Origin: Candidatus Absconditabacteria bacterium
GTDB lineage: Bacteria > Patescibacteriota > Gracilibacteria > Absconditabacterales > Absconditicoccaceae
Direction of reading: 5' to 3'
Assembly (NCBI GenBank): GCA_028685875.1
Contig: JAQUDD010000002.1
Span: forward strand, 107,759-171,758
DNA: 64,000 nt
Both the position numbers and the translations under genes were made by a program. Shown here piece after piece: positions 21,481 through 31,437 of the stretch. The number at the start of each line of letters is the position of its first letter. The first letter of the stretch is position 1. Below the pieces are notes generated by a model that worked only from the letters and a program-made list of their open reading frames with translations, had not been told where the DNA came from and searched no databases.

Positions 21481-21951
21481 TTAAAGAGTAGCAATGCTTA
21501 TTGCTCCATAATCCAACAGAGATCCATACATGGTAACTCTTACCTTCGCTGTTCCAGCGGCAGGGGAGGAATTGGTGTAGTTAGCACCTCCTGTAGCAGA
21601 ATAGTACACTTTATGTGTTTCTGAAATAATAGCTCCATTAGATGAAAGTTCCCAAATCTCTAAACTTCCGGAAACTTGTCTATTGTGAGCGAAAGAAATA
21701 GTATACCAACTACAAGGACCCGTATTAAACTCGACAGTTTGAGGTAAATAATAGAATGTTTTTGTTTCATTATAACTAGCTCTAGTAGATACATTTGTAG
21801 AGCTACTAGTTTCTAATTTCATAGACGACTCCTCAACAGGAGAAGGAACAACTATATCCTCATCTTGAGTACAAGATGAAAACATAGCAATCATTATAAT
21901 CATAGCGAGAACTCCAAACATTCTCAAGCTATTTTTTACTACATGTTTCAT
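21481..21951 (-). CDS. Small lipoprotein
   Basis: About 156 aa. I choose ATG 21951: the start MKHVVKNSLRMFGVLAM is a signal peptide ending in the lipobox FSSC, processed by LspA. A longer TTG-started frame (to 22059) exists but would bury the signal. After a Ser/Thr/Glu-rich linker the mature part is beta-rich (FYYLPQTVEFN, CSWYTISFAH, VSGSLEIWEL, AKVRVTMYGSLLDYGAISIATL). It contains no TGA codon despite about ten glycines, and its N-terminus looks like Bacteroidota lipoproteins, so transfer is possible but unproven. Function unknown. Confidence 0.7.
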   Translation of the reverse strand: MKHVVKNSLRMFGVLAMIIMIAMFSSCTQDEDIVVPSPVEESSMKLETSSSTNVSTRASYNETKTFYYLPQTVEFNTGPCSWYTISFAHNRQVSGSLEIWELSSNGAIISETHKVYYSATGGANYTNSSPAAGTAKVRVTMYGSLLDYGAISIATL

Positions 21952-22160
21952 ACAATTTATTTTTGTCCTAACATTATATGTGTTTTCTGTTAGAACTTTT
22001 GTTTTTATATTGTTTGCTTTTTTAACAAGGGTTACTCCTTGAGTAGGATTGAGTAACAAAGTTCTCTACTATTGCTTCGGCTTTGGTCTCTAGCTGCTAG
22101 AGCTTCAGCGTTTTAGTTTTTTTGTTTCTGGGTTTTTTGTATATATTTTTGTTTTTTGAG

Positions 22161-22208
22161 TATACAAAAACTCAAGGTGTAGTCACTACTCTCTTGAGTT
22201 TTTTATAC
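22161..22208. terminator. Bidirectional terminator-like hairpin
   Basis: ACAAAAACTCAA pairs with TTGAGTTTTTTA around an 18-base loop, with A/T runs on both sides. No gene ends immediately before it on the plus strand. Confidence 0.55.
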
Positions 22209-22263
22209 ACGGTCACTCTTATAAAAAAATTAAGGTTGATTACAAGAGCAATTTTCTCAGATG

Positions 22264-22302
22264 AAAAAATCTGAACGCTCATGAAACGCTCAGACTTTTT
22301 TA
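22264..22302 (-). terminator. Intrinsic terminator of the DUF4282-like gene
   Basis: On the minus strand AAAAAGTCTGAGCG pairs with CGTTCAGATTTTTT, ending in a T-run 16 bp after the TAA at 22319. Confidence 0.7.
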
Positions 22303-22318
22303 TTATATTGTAAGAGAA

Positions 22319-22768
22319 TTATTTCTTGGTCGTCTTTTTAGTAGGCGCTTTCTTTGGAGCAGACTTTTTCGTTTCTTTTTTTGCTGGAGCTTCTGCTCCC
22401 TCTTCACTCTCTGCTTTTTCACTAGCGCAACCACTACAACATTCTCCTTCTCCCTCACAGCATTCCTCAGGAGTATCGGTAAAGACACCTTTGATCTCTT
22501 GGATATTAGTATTGATAGAAAAAAGCACAGAAATTAGCTCAAACCAGAATCTAATAAATACAGATGCGATAGGGAAAAGGATAATCATCAAAAGAAGTAT
22601 TCCAATTCCATATAGTGGGCTGTATGCAAAGGCAGCAAGTCCTGAGGAGAGCATTCCTAATGCAGCTCACGCCTGAGCAATAATATGTAAAATTCCCAAT
22701 AATTTATCCGCCACTACCGTCTCTTTTAATTTGAAAAAATAGTCAATAAAGGAAAAGTTTTTAATCAT
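22319..22768 (-). CDS. DUF4282-like membrane protein with Lys/Ala tail
   Basis: About 149 aa. The start at ATG 22768 uses the TGA at 22667-22669 as glycine and restores the first helix (FSFIDYFFKLKETVVADKLLG). Two membrane segments are visible (about 28-45 and 50-80), then FIRFWFELISVLFSINTN, which matches the DUF4282 pattern RxxxElxxvxFrIxxN. The tail holds two cysteine pairs (ECCEGEGECCSGC), then a Lys/Ala/Thr-rich basic end. The terminator is at 22264. It lies 53 bp downstream of the shortened uvrB on the same strand. Confidence 0.72.
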
Positions 22769-22821
22769 GAGGAAAAGAATAAAAGATAAATACCCTGTTA
22801 ATATAGGGAAGGTTTTTAGAA

Positions 22822-24549
22822 TTACAAGTCTGATTCATTTCCGAAGACTTCCTTGAGAATGTCTTTTTCTGGTTCTGTAGGAGATGCATCTTGAAGGAAT
22901 TCAGTAAGATGAGGCTTCTTTTTAAGTAAGGTATCTACTGATTCTAAAAGTTGGGTATAATCTCCTGATTTAGGATAGACATAGGTAATAGGGTCTAAGA
23001 GTCCTGTTGGTCTGATAATTTGTTCTACGACTTCGTCTGAGAGTTCAATTTCATACTGTCCTGGGGTAGCGGAAAGAAAGATAGATTTTGCTGAGGTTTT
23101 TTGTTTGGAAAGTAATGCAGAAAGCTGGTTCTGACTCCTCGCTTCTTTATTAATAAGTGATGAACTTTTGTCATTGCGAGCCGAAGGCGTGGCAATCCAA
23201 CCTGCATCATGTCATTCTGACCCAGAGTGCAGCGAAGGGGAAGAATCCAATTTCTTATTTTTCTGAATATTTCCATTGGTTTCTCCTTTATTTCCTTGGA
23301 TCGCTTCGTTCCTCGCGATGATAATTTTATGTGTCTCTGAAACAAGCTCTAAATCATCTGTTGCCTGATCCAGCTCTATTTCTTTAATATCTTTTCGGTG
23401 CAAGGTCGCTTCAAGTTCCTCGAAACGAAGCGGTCTATGATCAATCGCTGAGGGAAGTCTAAATCCATATTTAATCAGATTATTTTTTCTCGCCCTATCT
23501 CCCTGCGACATTGCACGAAGCTGAGGAATCGTCATATGAGATTCATCTACAATGAGCAAGAAATCTTCTGGGAAATAATCAAAAATGGTATTAGGAGACT
23601 CTCCTGGTAATCTTTTATCAAAATAGAGAGAATAGTTCTCGATTCCGTTTACAAATCCTGTTTCACGGATCATCCTGATATCATATTCCACTCTCTTTTT
23701 GATTCTCTCTGCCTCCACGAGCATTCAGAGTTTTTCAAATTCTTTTACTCTGAGATCTTTTTCGGCGGTCATCTGTTGGAGAATCAATTCTGTATCGGAA
23801 TTATCTTGGAGGTATTGCGTAGCTGGCCAGAGAATTACTTGTGTAGTAGACTTTTTAAGCTCAAAGGTGATGGAGTCTCTGACCTCGATTCTCTCAAGGA
23901 GATCTTCATCGAAAAAACACCTATACACAGATTTTTCTGTAGAAGAATAGATATCAAGCTGTTCTCCTTTAAGATCAAACATCCCGGGTTCAATCTTTCC
24001 ATGCACAGGCTTGTACTGCATATGAAGAAGCTGCTTTTTAATCTCTGGAAAACGGTAAGTATTTCCTACCTTGAGATGAAGACAGTTTTCTTTAAAGAAT
24101 CTCGCTTGCCCGAGACCATAAAGAGAAGAAGCAGAAGCCACTACAATTACATCTTCGCGAGAGAGCAAAGAAGCCATTGTCGCAAGACGATACATCTCAA
24201 TTTCCTGATTAATCGTTGCCTCCTTTTCTATGTAAGTTCCTGAACTAGGAAGATAGGATTCTGGCTGGTAATAATCGAAGTAGGAAACAAAATAATGCAC
24301 GGCGTTGTGAGGGAAAAAGTGCTTAAACTCTGTAGAAAGCTGAGCAGCGAGCGTTTTATTGTGTGATATTACAAGAGTAGGTTTTTGGATAGATTGGATT
24401 ACATTTGCCATAGTAAAAGTTTTCCCTGTCCCGGTCGCTCCCAGTAAAGTGATTTTATTTTTTCCTTCTTCAAAAAAAGAGAGGATATCATGAATTGCTT
24501 TAGGCTGATCTCCTGCAGGTTGGTAATGTGCTTCAAGTTGGAATGACAT
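22822..24549 (-). CDS. uvrB: UvrB lacking the C-terminal helicase lobe, with repeat-derived insertion
   Basis: UvrB is the damage-verifying helicase-like subunit of nucleotide excision repair. The first ~330 residues are normal: [15 protein letters not shown] (Walker A), the beta-hairpin region [32 protein letters not shown] and [15 protein letters not shown]. Then comes a ~120-residue insertion rich in palindromic-element sequence, after which the family motif [12 protein letters not shown] and [12 protein letters not shown] resume. Only ~50 further residues follow ([13 protein letters not shown]...) before TAA 22822. The second RecA-like domain (motifs IV-VI) and the UvrC-binding tail are missing: about 575 aa with a large insert, against ~660-670 normally. 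Helicase function should be lost, so this is a truncated gene or a specialised remnant. Confidence 0.85.
23171..23322. repeat. Three palindromic-element copies inside uvrB
   Basis: Copy A (23171-23200) reads TCATTGCGAGCCGAAGGCG and on to GCAATCCAA. Copy B (23212-23250) reads TCATTCTGACCCAGAGTGC and on to GAAGAATCCAA. Copy C (23293-23322) is in the opposite orientation (TCCTTGGATCGCTTCGTTCC...GATGA). All lie in frame between the UvrB motifs RPLRFEE and SATPG. Confidence 0.75.
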
Positions 24550-24620
24550 AGAATTTATTTGCGTTTAAAACTTTGCTTGAAGTATAGAGAAAATGAGGAA
24601 GAAATGAAGTTATATTTGTG

Positions 24621-24650
24621 TTGACTTCTTTCTTGTATTGTTTATACAAT
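24621..24650 (+). promoter_or_regulatory. Putative promoter of the 133-aa gene
   Basis: TTGACT at 24621-24626 and TACAAT at 24645-24650 (18-bp spacer; TATACA with 16 bp also possible), 38 bp before ATG 24688. Confidence 0.6.
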
Positions 24651-24687
24651 ATTCTGTGTACAGAAACCACAAAATAATATAGAAAAA

Positions 24688-25089
24688 ATGAAAACAAAAA
24701 CTTTATTGTGCTACATCAACAGGACCGATGCTACGAAGAATGGGGCAGTAAAGAATGTATTTGGAATGGATGAAAGTAAAATATCTAAGGGAGTATTTTA
24801 TAACAACGTACAACCTTTAGAAGAATTATGGACTCTTACCCAATTATATCCTTACTATCATTTGAAAGAGATTATAGGGATTTTCCTCATTGATCACGAA
24901 AATGATGTTTGTTTGGTATATAAATACAAAAATCGGATACCATTTGATCTCATTTGTAAAGAGATATTTAGTATTATAAATGAAGTTGAGGAGAAGAAAG
25001 TTCCAGATATGATTCCTATATCTCAGTATTTACGGCTGGAAGATATACGAAACAAAACAGAACGGAAACTTTCAATAATCAGTAACTAA
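24688..25089 (+). CDS. Hypothetical protein, 133 aa
   Basis: Family not recognised. It is soluble, with no signal or membrane segment, starting MKTKTLLCYINRTDATKNG. A central alpha/beta portion contains LKEIIGIFLIDHENDVCLVYKYK and a helix RIPFDLICKEIFSIINEVEE. It has no TGA. It has its own promoter (24621) and a terminator directly at its stop, so it is probably a monocistronic gene. Confidence 0.6.
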   Translation: MKTKTLLCYINRTDATKNGAVKNVFGMDESKISKGVFYNNVQPLEELWTLTQLYPYYHLKEIIGIFLIDHENDVCLVYKYKNRIPFDLICKEIFSIINEVEEKKVPDMIPISQYLRLEDIRNKTERKLSIISN

Positions 25090-25119
25090 AAAGGGAGTTA
25101 ATATTATAGCTCCTTTTTT
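25088..25119. terminator. Intrinsic terminator
   Basis: Stem AAAAAGGGAG / CTCCTTTTTT around an 11-base loop, overlapping the TAA of the gene at 24688. It can also serve the convergent adk gene. Confidence 0.8.
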
Positions 25120-25128
25120 GTTTTCCTC

Positions 25129-25776
25129 CTAAGCTCCCATAATTTCTAGAATTTCCTCAAAAACTTTTTCAATAGGTTGTGTCCCATCTATTTGTAGCAA
25201 ATAGCCTTTTTCTTTCAGCCGATCCAGAGTAGGAAGTGTGTTTTCTTTGAACTCAGAAATTCTTTTCTGGATGGAAGTCTCATCTAGATCATCATTACGA
25301 CGATAGAGCTCTCCTCAACAATAAGGACACCTTTCTAAGTCTCCATGCACTTGAGTATTAAATGCTGCTCAACATGCTTTACAAAGTTTTCTATTTGCTA
25401 GTCTCACACGAATTTCTTTCTCAGGAATCACCAGCTCAACAACTATAAATTTTCTCCCCGATGCCTCAAGCTGAGCAATAATTTGCTGCGTTTGCCCAAT
25501 TCTTCTAAAACAACCATCTCCTAAAATCATATCTCCTTCTTCCAAAGTCTGCATAAATACTCACCAAAGTCCTGAAACAATTTCATCTTTTACAAGAATC
25601 CCATTTGCTGTAAGGTCTTTGAGATGATTTCCGATCGCATTATTAGTCGATTGAAGAGATCTTAAAATTCCTCAGGTTTCAAAATATTTCATCTTCTCAC
25701 CAAAATGATCAAGTAATAATGTAGATTGTGTTCCCTTTCCCGATGCGGCAAAACCAGCTAAAATAATGTCCTTCAT
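25129..25776 (-). CDS. adk: Adenylate kinase, zinc-LID type
   Basis: Interconverts ATP + AMP and 2 ADP. About 215 aa, the usual length of the long form. P-loop IILAGFAASGKGTQS, where the family usually has GxPGxGKGT, is followed by the AMP-binding region and LGDGCFRRIGQTQQ. The LID has the four zinc cysteines as LCKACGAAFN...CPYCGGELYRRNDD, then IQKRISEFKENTLP. Several glycines are TGA, e.g. CGAAFN and the CGG pair, so standard translation recovers only a 61-residue piece. Family assignment is firm. Confidence 0.9.
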
Positions 25777-25946
25777 ACCAAAAATAAATAAGTAAAATAC
25801 TCATTAGCTTGTACCTTTCTCCTCTTAAAAAACAACTAAAAAAGAAGAACTCAAGCAGAAAGGTATGATAAATCAGATTGATAATTTCCTTCCTTTCTCT
25901 AGAGTGGATAAAGAAATATCATTTTCTTTCTCCCTTTTAGGCATTC

Positions 25947-26993
25947 ATGAACTACGAACTTTTTCAACATCCGGATACACATATTTTCTTGGTTGATATG
26001 AGTAAAGAACTCAATCATTATTTTTCTGAAATCGTAGATCAAAGCATCAGAAAGCAACTCAGAGAAGGGAAAAAAATCTGAATTATGGTGAATAAGAAAG
26101 GGTATTCTCAGGGAATTATCTGTCATCACTGTGGGCATATTCCTCAATGTAAAAAATGCTCTGTGGCAATTTCTTATCATAAACAACTTAACGGAGAAAT
26201 GATAGGGCTCTGTCATATCTGTAAAACGCAGTACAATTTCCCTCATGAGTGTCCTCATTGCCACAGCAAAGAAATCAAAAATTTTTGATTAGGAACACAG
26301 CAGGTTGCTGAGATCATGAAGAGAGAATATCAGACTGATGCCTTTATTATTGAGAGTGAACGCCTCAATTCCCCTAGTAAGATCAAAAACGCTACAGAAG
26401 AAATTCAAAACGCTGAATATCAGGTTATCGTTGGAACCTCACTTCTTTCTCAGCCGATTCGTGAATATCCTCTGGATGTGATTATCTTCCTTAATGCAGA
26501 TATCTGACTCAATATTCCCGATTTCAAAGCAAGTGAGAATAATTTTAATCTCCTCTATGAAACTTTTACTAAACATCAAACGAAACATTTTATTGTACAA
26601 TCCTTTAATCCTGATCAGCATTCTCTTCGTTTTGCTTGTAAACTAGATGCAGAGGGATTTTATGAAAAAGAGCATGCATTTAGAAAAGAATATAATTATC
26701 CTCCTTTCGCGGATCTCTGCGTAATCTTATATAAGAATGAAATTGAAGAAAAAGTCTTTAAGAAAGTAGATACTCTCCATAAGGATCTTCTCTATCTTGC
26801 AGAGAAATATGAAATGAAAGACCTGGAAATCTATTCTACCCCGCCACTGATTTATAAGATGTTTGGTAAATATAGATATAATATTATCATCAAAGGGAAG
26901 AATGTTAGAAATTTTATGGATATAGTTTACAGCAAACTCAATCTGAATGCTAAGTGATTTAAGATCAATTGGGATGCAGATACTATTGTGTAA
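25947..26993 (+). CDS. priA: PriA C-terminal part (zinc and second helicase lobe only)
   Basis: About 348 aa. The similarity to primosomal protein N-prime begins at LVDMSKELNHYFSEIVDQSI and GIMVNKKGYSQGIICHHCG. The two zinc sites follow (CHHCGHIPQCKKC, CHICKTQYNFPHECPHCHS), then GLGTQQVAEIMKREY, VIVGTSLLSQPI and DVIIFLNADIGLNIPDFKASE. The N-terminal DNA-binding domain and first helicase lobe (Walker A, DEEH) are absent. A TAG at 25938 closes the frame just upstream, and the short ORF before it is not PriA-like. Five TGA serve as glycine. It is either an adapted short PriA, perhaps a zinc-domain loader, or a decayed gene whose front half was deleted. Confidence 0.8.
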
Positions 26994-27111
26994 TAAGAAA
27001 TGCTTAAAAAATAATTTATAAGAGAAAATCACCTCAAAATTTTGCATAAAATCAATTTTTACGTATACTTAGAGAGCTATTTATCTCTCTATAGAGAATA
27101 TACAACAAGCT

Positions 27112-29427
27112 ATGCAAACAAAACTTATCAATATTATCTATGATACGGACTATTCCTCGGTGATTACCTGAGGAGGATTTGTGCATTTTGAAGCAGGAAC
27201 ACAAACGAAAAAAAAGGGATTCTTTGATGAAGTTTTTGGGGGAATTTTTTCTAGTAAGAAAGAAAATGAAAAAGCTGAAACAGTAGTTATTCCGACTTCT
27301 ACAACCCCAACTACTCCTGACATAGCTACCTCTCCTGAGCAAAGCGAAAAAGAAACTAAATCAGCTGAAGGAGATAAGTCCAAGAAAGAGAAAACCACTG
27401 AGGAGGAGAAAGAAGAGGGGAAAAAGGAGGGAAAGAAAGAAGAAAAGAAAGAAGAAAAATCAAAAGACTCAAAGAAGAATGAAAAGAAAGGACGATTTGA
27501 TACCATATTGGAAAATGTATTTGGGAGCGGAGCTAAGAAAACAGAGAAACAGAAGGAGGGAGAAGAAAAGAAGATAAAAAGCGGAGCCAATAAAAAGAAC
27601 CTCTCTCTAAAAGAACAAGTAAAAGTAGTTTTAGAGCTTCCTGATACGGAATTTGATGAGAGAAAACTTAGTTCAGAGATGAGAAAATACATCAAAGAAG
27701 TAGAAGATGAATATACTCAGAATATTAGTGATTTTAAATCACATATCGCTCCTTCCTATTGGGAGAATAAGAATACGTATTTCAATGTTTCAGGTATCTT
27801 AGGGAAGTGTTATTATACTCAGAGTTATCCTACGTATATTGATGCACTTTGGACGAGAGACATCCTTAATATTCATGCAAAATGGGATATGTCGTTTTTT
27901 ATCTATCCGGAAGAAGACTCGGCAATCCAGTCTATGCTCAAGAGAAAAGCAACCCAACTTAAATCCGAGCTCTCTGAGGCGATGCAAAAAGGGATTACCA
28001 TTGATAAGGATCTGGAACAGCAATATAGGGATGTAGAAATGATTAGAGAAAAACTGAGTACTAGAGAAGAAAGATACTTTGAGTTTTCTAACTACTTTAA
28101 TATTTATGAGAATAGTGAAGATAAACTCAAAGAAGAAGGGAAGAAATATGAGCAGAAAATTGGAGGATTTGGAATCAGAGTGAAGAATGCCATTCATAGA
28201 ATGGACGAAGGGGTGACTTCTGCACTTCCGCTCTGTTTGGATGATTTAGCAATTACGAGAAGCTCTGTAACTACTTCACTTGCTGGGAGTTTTCCTTTTA
28301 TTTCCAATGATTTGGTACAAGATACCGGAATTTTTTATGGACTCAATATGCATACGGGGGGGCTTGTAATCTTTGATAGATTCAGTTCTAAGTTACCAAA
28401 CATGAATAGTGTAATTCTCGCAACTTCTGGTGCCGGTAAATCCTTTACGGTAAAACTTGAGATTCTCAGATATCTCCTCAATGGAATTGATACGATCGTA
28501 ATCGATCCTGAAAATGAATATAAACAGCTTTGTGAAGCAGTAGGAGGTACTTACGTGAATATTGCTACCAACTCACAACAATATATTAATCCTTTTGATA
28601 TTCCTCCAAAGATTGAGGATGTGGAATATGGGAAAGGGGATCTCCTCAGAAGTCAGATCATGAATATTATTGGACTTGTGCAGATTTTGATTGGTTCTTT
28701 ATCTGCCGAAGAGGAAGCAGTACTCGATAAAGCAGTACAAAGTGCCTACAATCTTAGAGGATTCTCACTGGATGATGATGACTACGAAGGGAAAACGCCT
28801 CCAATCATGGAAGATTTGATGAACGTTTTGAATGGAATGGATGGAGGAGAAAAAATCTGATTAAAGCTGAGTAAGTATGTAAATGGAACCTTTGGTAAAC
28901 TCTTCAATAATTATACGAACATTGATATTAATAATAAAATGACTGTTTTTAGTATCAGAGATTTGGAAGATGCATTGAAAACTCCAGCTATGTTTAATGC
29001 TTTAAACTATATCTGGACCAAGGTAAGATCAGTAAAAAGACAGAGACTACTCGTCTGTGATGAAGCCTGGATTATGCTTCAGAATGATATTTCTGCAAAC
29101 TTCCTCTTTGGATTAACAAAAAGAGCAAGAAAATACTGACTAGGAATTACTACCATTTCTCAGGACATTGAAGATTTTATCAGAAGTAAATATGGAAAAC
29201 CTATTGTTTCAAACTCTTCTCTCCAGATATTATTGAAACAGTCTACGACGTCGATTAAGTCCCTCAATCAACTCTTGGGACTTTCCGAAGCAGAACAACA
29301 AAGACTGATCTCGTGCGGAATCGGAGAAGGGCTCATCTTTGCAGGAAATCAGCATATCGCAGTAAAAATTCTCGCCTCTCCTGCGGAGAAAGAGTTTATT
29401 ACCACTGATGTGAAGAAAAATTCTTAA
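27112..29427 (+). CDS. VirB4/TraC-type secretion ATPase with charged N-terminal insert
   Basis: About 771 aa, TAA at 29425-29427. The cytoplasmic motor of type IV secretion or conjugative-pilus systems. Residues ~30-150 hold GFFDEVFGGIFSSKKE and a long Lys/Glu low-complexity stretch unusual for the family. The core follows: SFPFISNDLVQDTGIFYGLN, Walker A in VILATSGAGKSFTVKLEI, TIVIDPENEYKQLCEAVGG, Walker B in RLLVCDEAWIMLQ, then GLGITTISQDIEDFIRS. TGA codons (27169-27171, 28858-28860, 29137-29139) fall at glycines. Next come a polytopic protein (18 bp later) and a pilin-like protein (22 bp later), so the three form an operon. Confidence 0.87.
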
Positions 29428-29445
29428 TTTATTTATACTAGGACT

Positions 29446-30372
29446 ATGGAGAAAACAGGCATTGTTTCAGAAAATAGTATGCTCTCAGCACTCGCTGGGC
29501 TCCTCTTTTTTGGACCACTTGTTTCTCCCAGTACTAGGAAAAAAACAGATCAGCTTTCTCCCTACGAGAGTACCTTTATATTGAGCTATTGTAGCTTAGG
29601 AATTGTTAATCTTGGGTTAGCAATACTGGGTATCTCAGGGATGGTGATAAGTTATTTCTTTCCAAATATCATTACTCCTTGGATTACTACCCTATGTCTT
29701 TGGGCAGTTGCAATTATTTGTTGTACCTGAATTCTTGGTTGTTTGAATCAGGTAATCTTACTTGACCTGGATGAACAACAAGTTATTAGCAATAAGTGAA
29801 GTGTTCTCAAATCGTTCATTCCACTCTATAATGTCTATCTCTGGTATCATCTGAGAAAGTATGATACCCCCTATCGATGGCTTAAAGAATCCCTACTACG
29901 ATGGACCCTCTTTATCTGGTGAACCGTTCTCCTTGGATCTAAGATGGGGATCGTCCTCTTAGTAATCATACTCGTTAGACTACTATTACTTATACTCAAT
30001 ATTGATATCATTAGCAATAGTGCAAAGTCAAAGATTAATCAGTTGTTTGTAAAATATCCTTCGGAACTCTTTGCCTATCCGAGTGGATGGCTAAAAGCAA
30101 AAAGAAAAAAAGCTGATATCAGAGAAATGATTGATGAGAAAAAACTATTCTATAGAACAAGTGATGACAACAAAATGAAAGTAATACTACAACATAGTAT
30201 TCTCCTTATTTTACTAGCCATACTTGTGTACCTTAGGGGATTCTCTGAGGATAATATCGTCTTCTGGATAGCTTTAGGATTAGGAATACTCACATTAATA
30301 ATTGAATATTTGGAAGAAAAAGAGCTTTTTCAGCTTCCTCTTATAGGAGACCTCTTATCAATAAAAAAATAA
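29446..30372 (+). CDS. Polytopic membrane protein of the VirB4 operon
   Basis: About 308 aa, no recognised family. Six or more hydrophobic segments: roughly residues 12-24, 47-72, 78-100, 160-190, then two near the C-terminus (ILLILLAILVYL, IVFWIALGLGILTLII). A charged central loop (KYPSELFAYPSGWLKAKRKKADIREM) is probably cytoplasmic. TGA 29728-29730, 29797-29799 and 29920-29922 are glycine. By position it could be the channel component next to the VirB4 motor, but sequence alone does not show that. Confidence 0.75.
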
Positions 30373-30394
30373 TTTATTTTATATCTTTCTTCTC

Positions 30395-31345
30395 ATGAAA
30401 CGAATTAAAACACTTCTTCTTGGTAGCATTATCTCTCTGAGTAGTTTCTGAACAGTTCTACCTATTTTTGCTGATGACGTATCTACAGGGACAAGATATA
30501 GTGATGCTCTTGAGGCAAGTGTAAAGGGAATAGAAAAACAGGTTATGGCTGATACGGTTGCTTCTAAGTGAAGTTATGGAGTACTAGCTTATATTCAGAT
30601 TATTGTAGATATTCTTCTTCCTGTGATTGTGACGCTATGAGTAGGAGTAGCCATCTTTTGAGCATATACTATCATGACTAGCAATAAAGAAGAGAAGGTA
30701 AAGGATGGAATGAATTTAGTAATTTTTGGAGTATTGGGAATTATTATTATGTATAGTGCTAATTTTCTAGCAGATACCTTAATGAGTGATATTCTTGATT
30801 GAGCTATTTCCACAAGCGGGGTCAATGCATTACAAATTTCTCAACAGATTTATGAGAAGCTCGCTATGCCTTTTATTAAGCTTGCGATTTATCTCGGGGC
30901 TGGATTTTTATTCTTTATCCTTGCTGGGCGTGTTTTTACTTTTCTCACCTCGAGCGATGAATGAACCAGAAAAAAGGCGGTTTGAGTAATCACGCGAACG
31001 GTTATTGGGATTTTAATTATTATGGCTGCAAAAGAAGTTGTTGAGGCTATCTTTGGAAAGAGAGGAGAAGTATTTAATTCCAATGCAAGTAATCTCTGAG
31101 AAATCTGATCCTCGGTGCTCTCTGCAGGAACTATCCCTATTGTTTACCAGGTTATCAACTGGATCATGTGATTTACTGTGCTGATTGTACTTGTTTTGAT
31201 TATTTTCCAGACCATTCAACTCCTTGTTAAACCTGATAGTGCAGATATGATGACTAAGCTTAAGAAAACGATTCTCTATGTAGGAATTGGTATTGTAGTT
31301 ATTGGCGCAGGATATATCATCTCTAACGTATTGATTATTAACTAG
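30395..31345 (+). CDS. VirB2/TrbC pilin-like membrane protein with duplicated unit
   Basis: About 316 aa with a signal peptide (MKRIKTLLLGSIISLSSFG). Two similar units each have a membrane helix, a short charged turn and a second helix: GVAIFGAYTIMTSNKEEKVKDGMNLVIF... and LGAGFLFFILAGRVFTFLTSSDEGTRKKAVG.... A further helix pair lies near the C-terminus. The helix-(T/S)SxxEExxK-helix arrangement resembles VirB2/TrbC-type pilin subunits common in CPR genomes. About ten glycines are TGA, the densest in the window, so the protein is invisible under the standard code. Terminator at 31367. Confidence 0.75.
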
Positions 31346-31366
31346 CTTTCGAATAATTATCCTTGG

Positions 31367-31398
31367 AAATCTCTTCAGAATATGGAGGGATTTTTTTT
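31367..31398 (+). terminator. Intrinsic terminator of the VirB4 operon
   Basis: AAATCTCTT pairs with GGAGGGATTT (one or two G-U pairs), followed by eight T residues, 22 bp after the TAG at 31345. Confidence 0.7.
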
Positions 31399-31437
31399 AT
31401 TAGAATTTGCAAAAATGGGTAATCTAATTATACTTAA

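Larger units (their letters stand above)
21952..22318. other. Gene-free stretch with two hairpins
   Basis: 367 bp without a supported gene. It holds a small perfect inverted repeat CTCTAG-CTG-CTAGAG (22088-22102) and the two terminator-like hairpins listed separately. It probably also contains the promoter of the lipoprotein gene, which I cannot place. Confidence 0.6.

Noticed and set aside
25864..26004. Short ORF before the PriA remnant as the missing N-terminal half
   Set aside because: It has only about 46 codons in another frame and no PriA-like motif.
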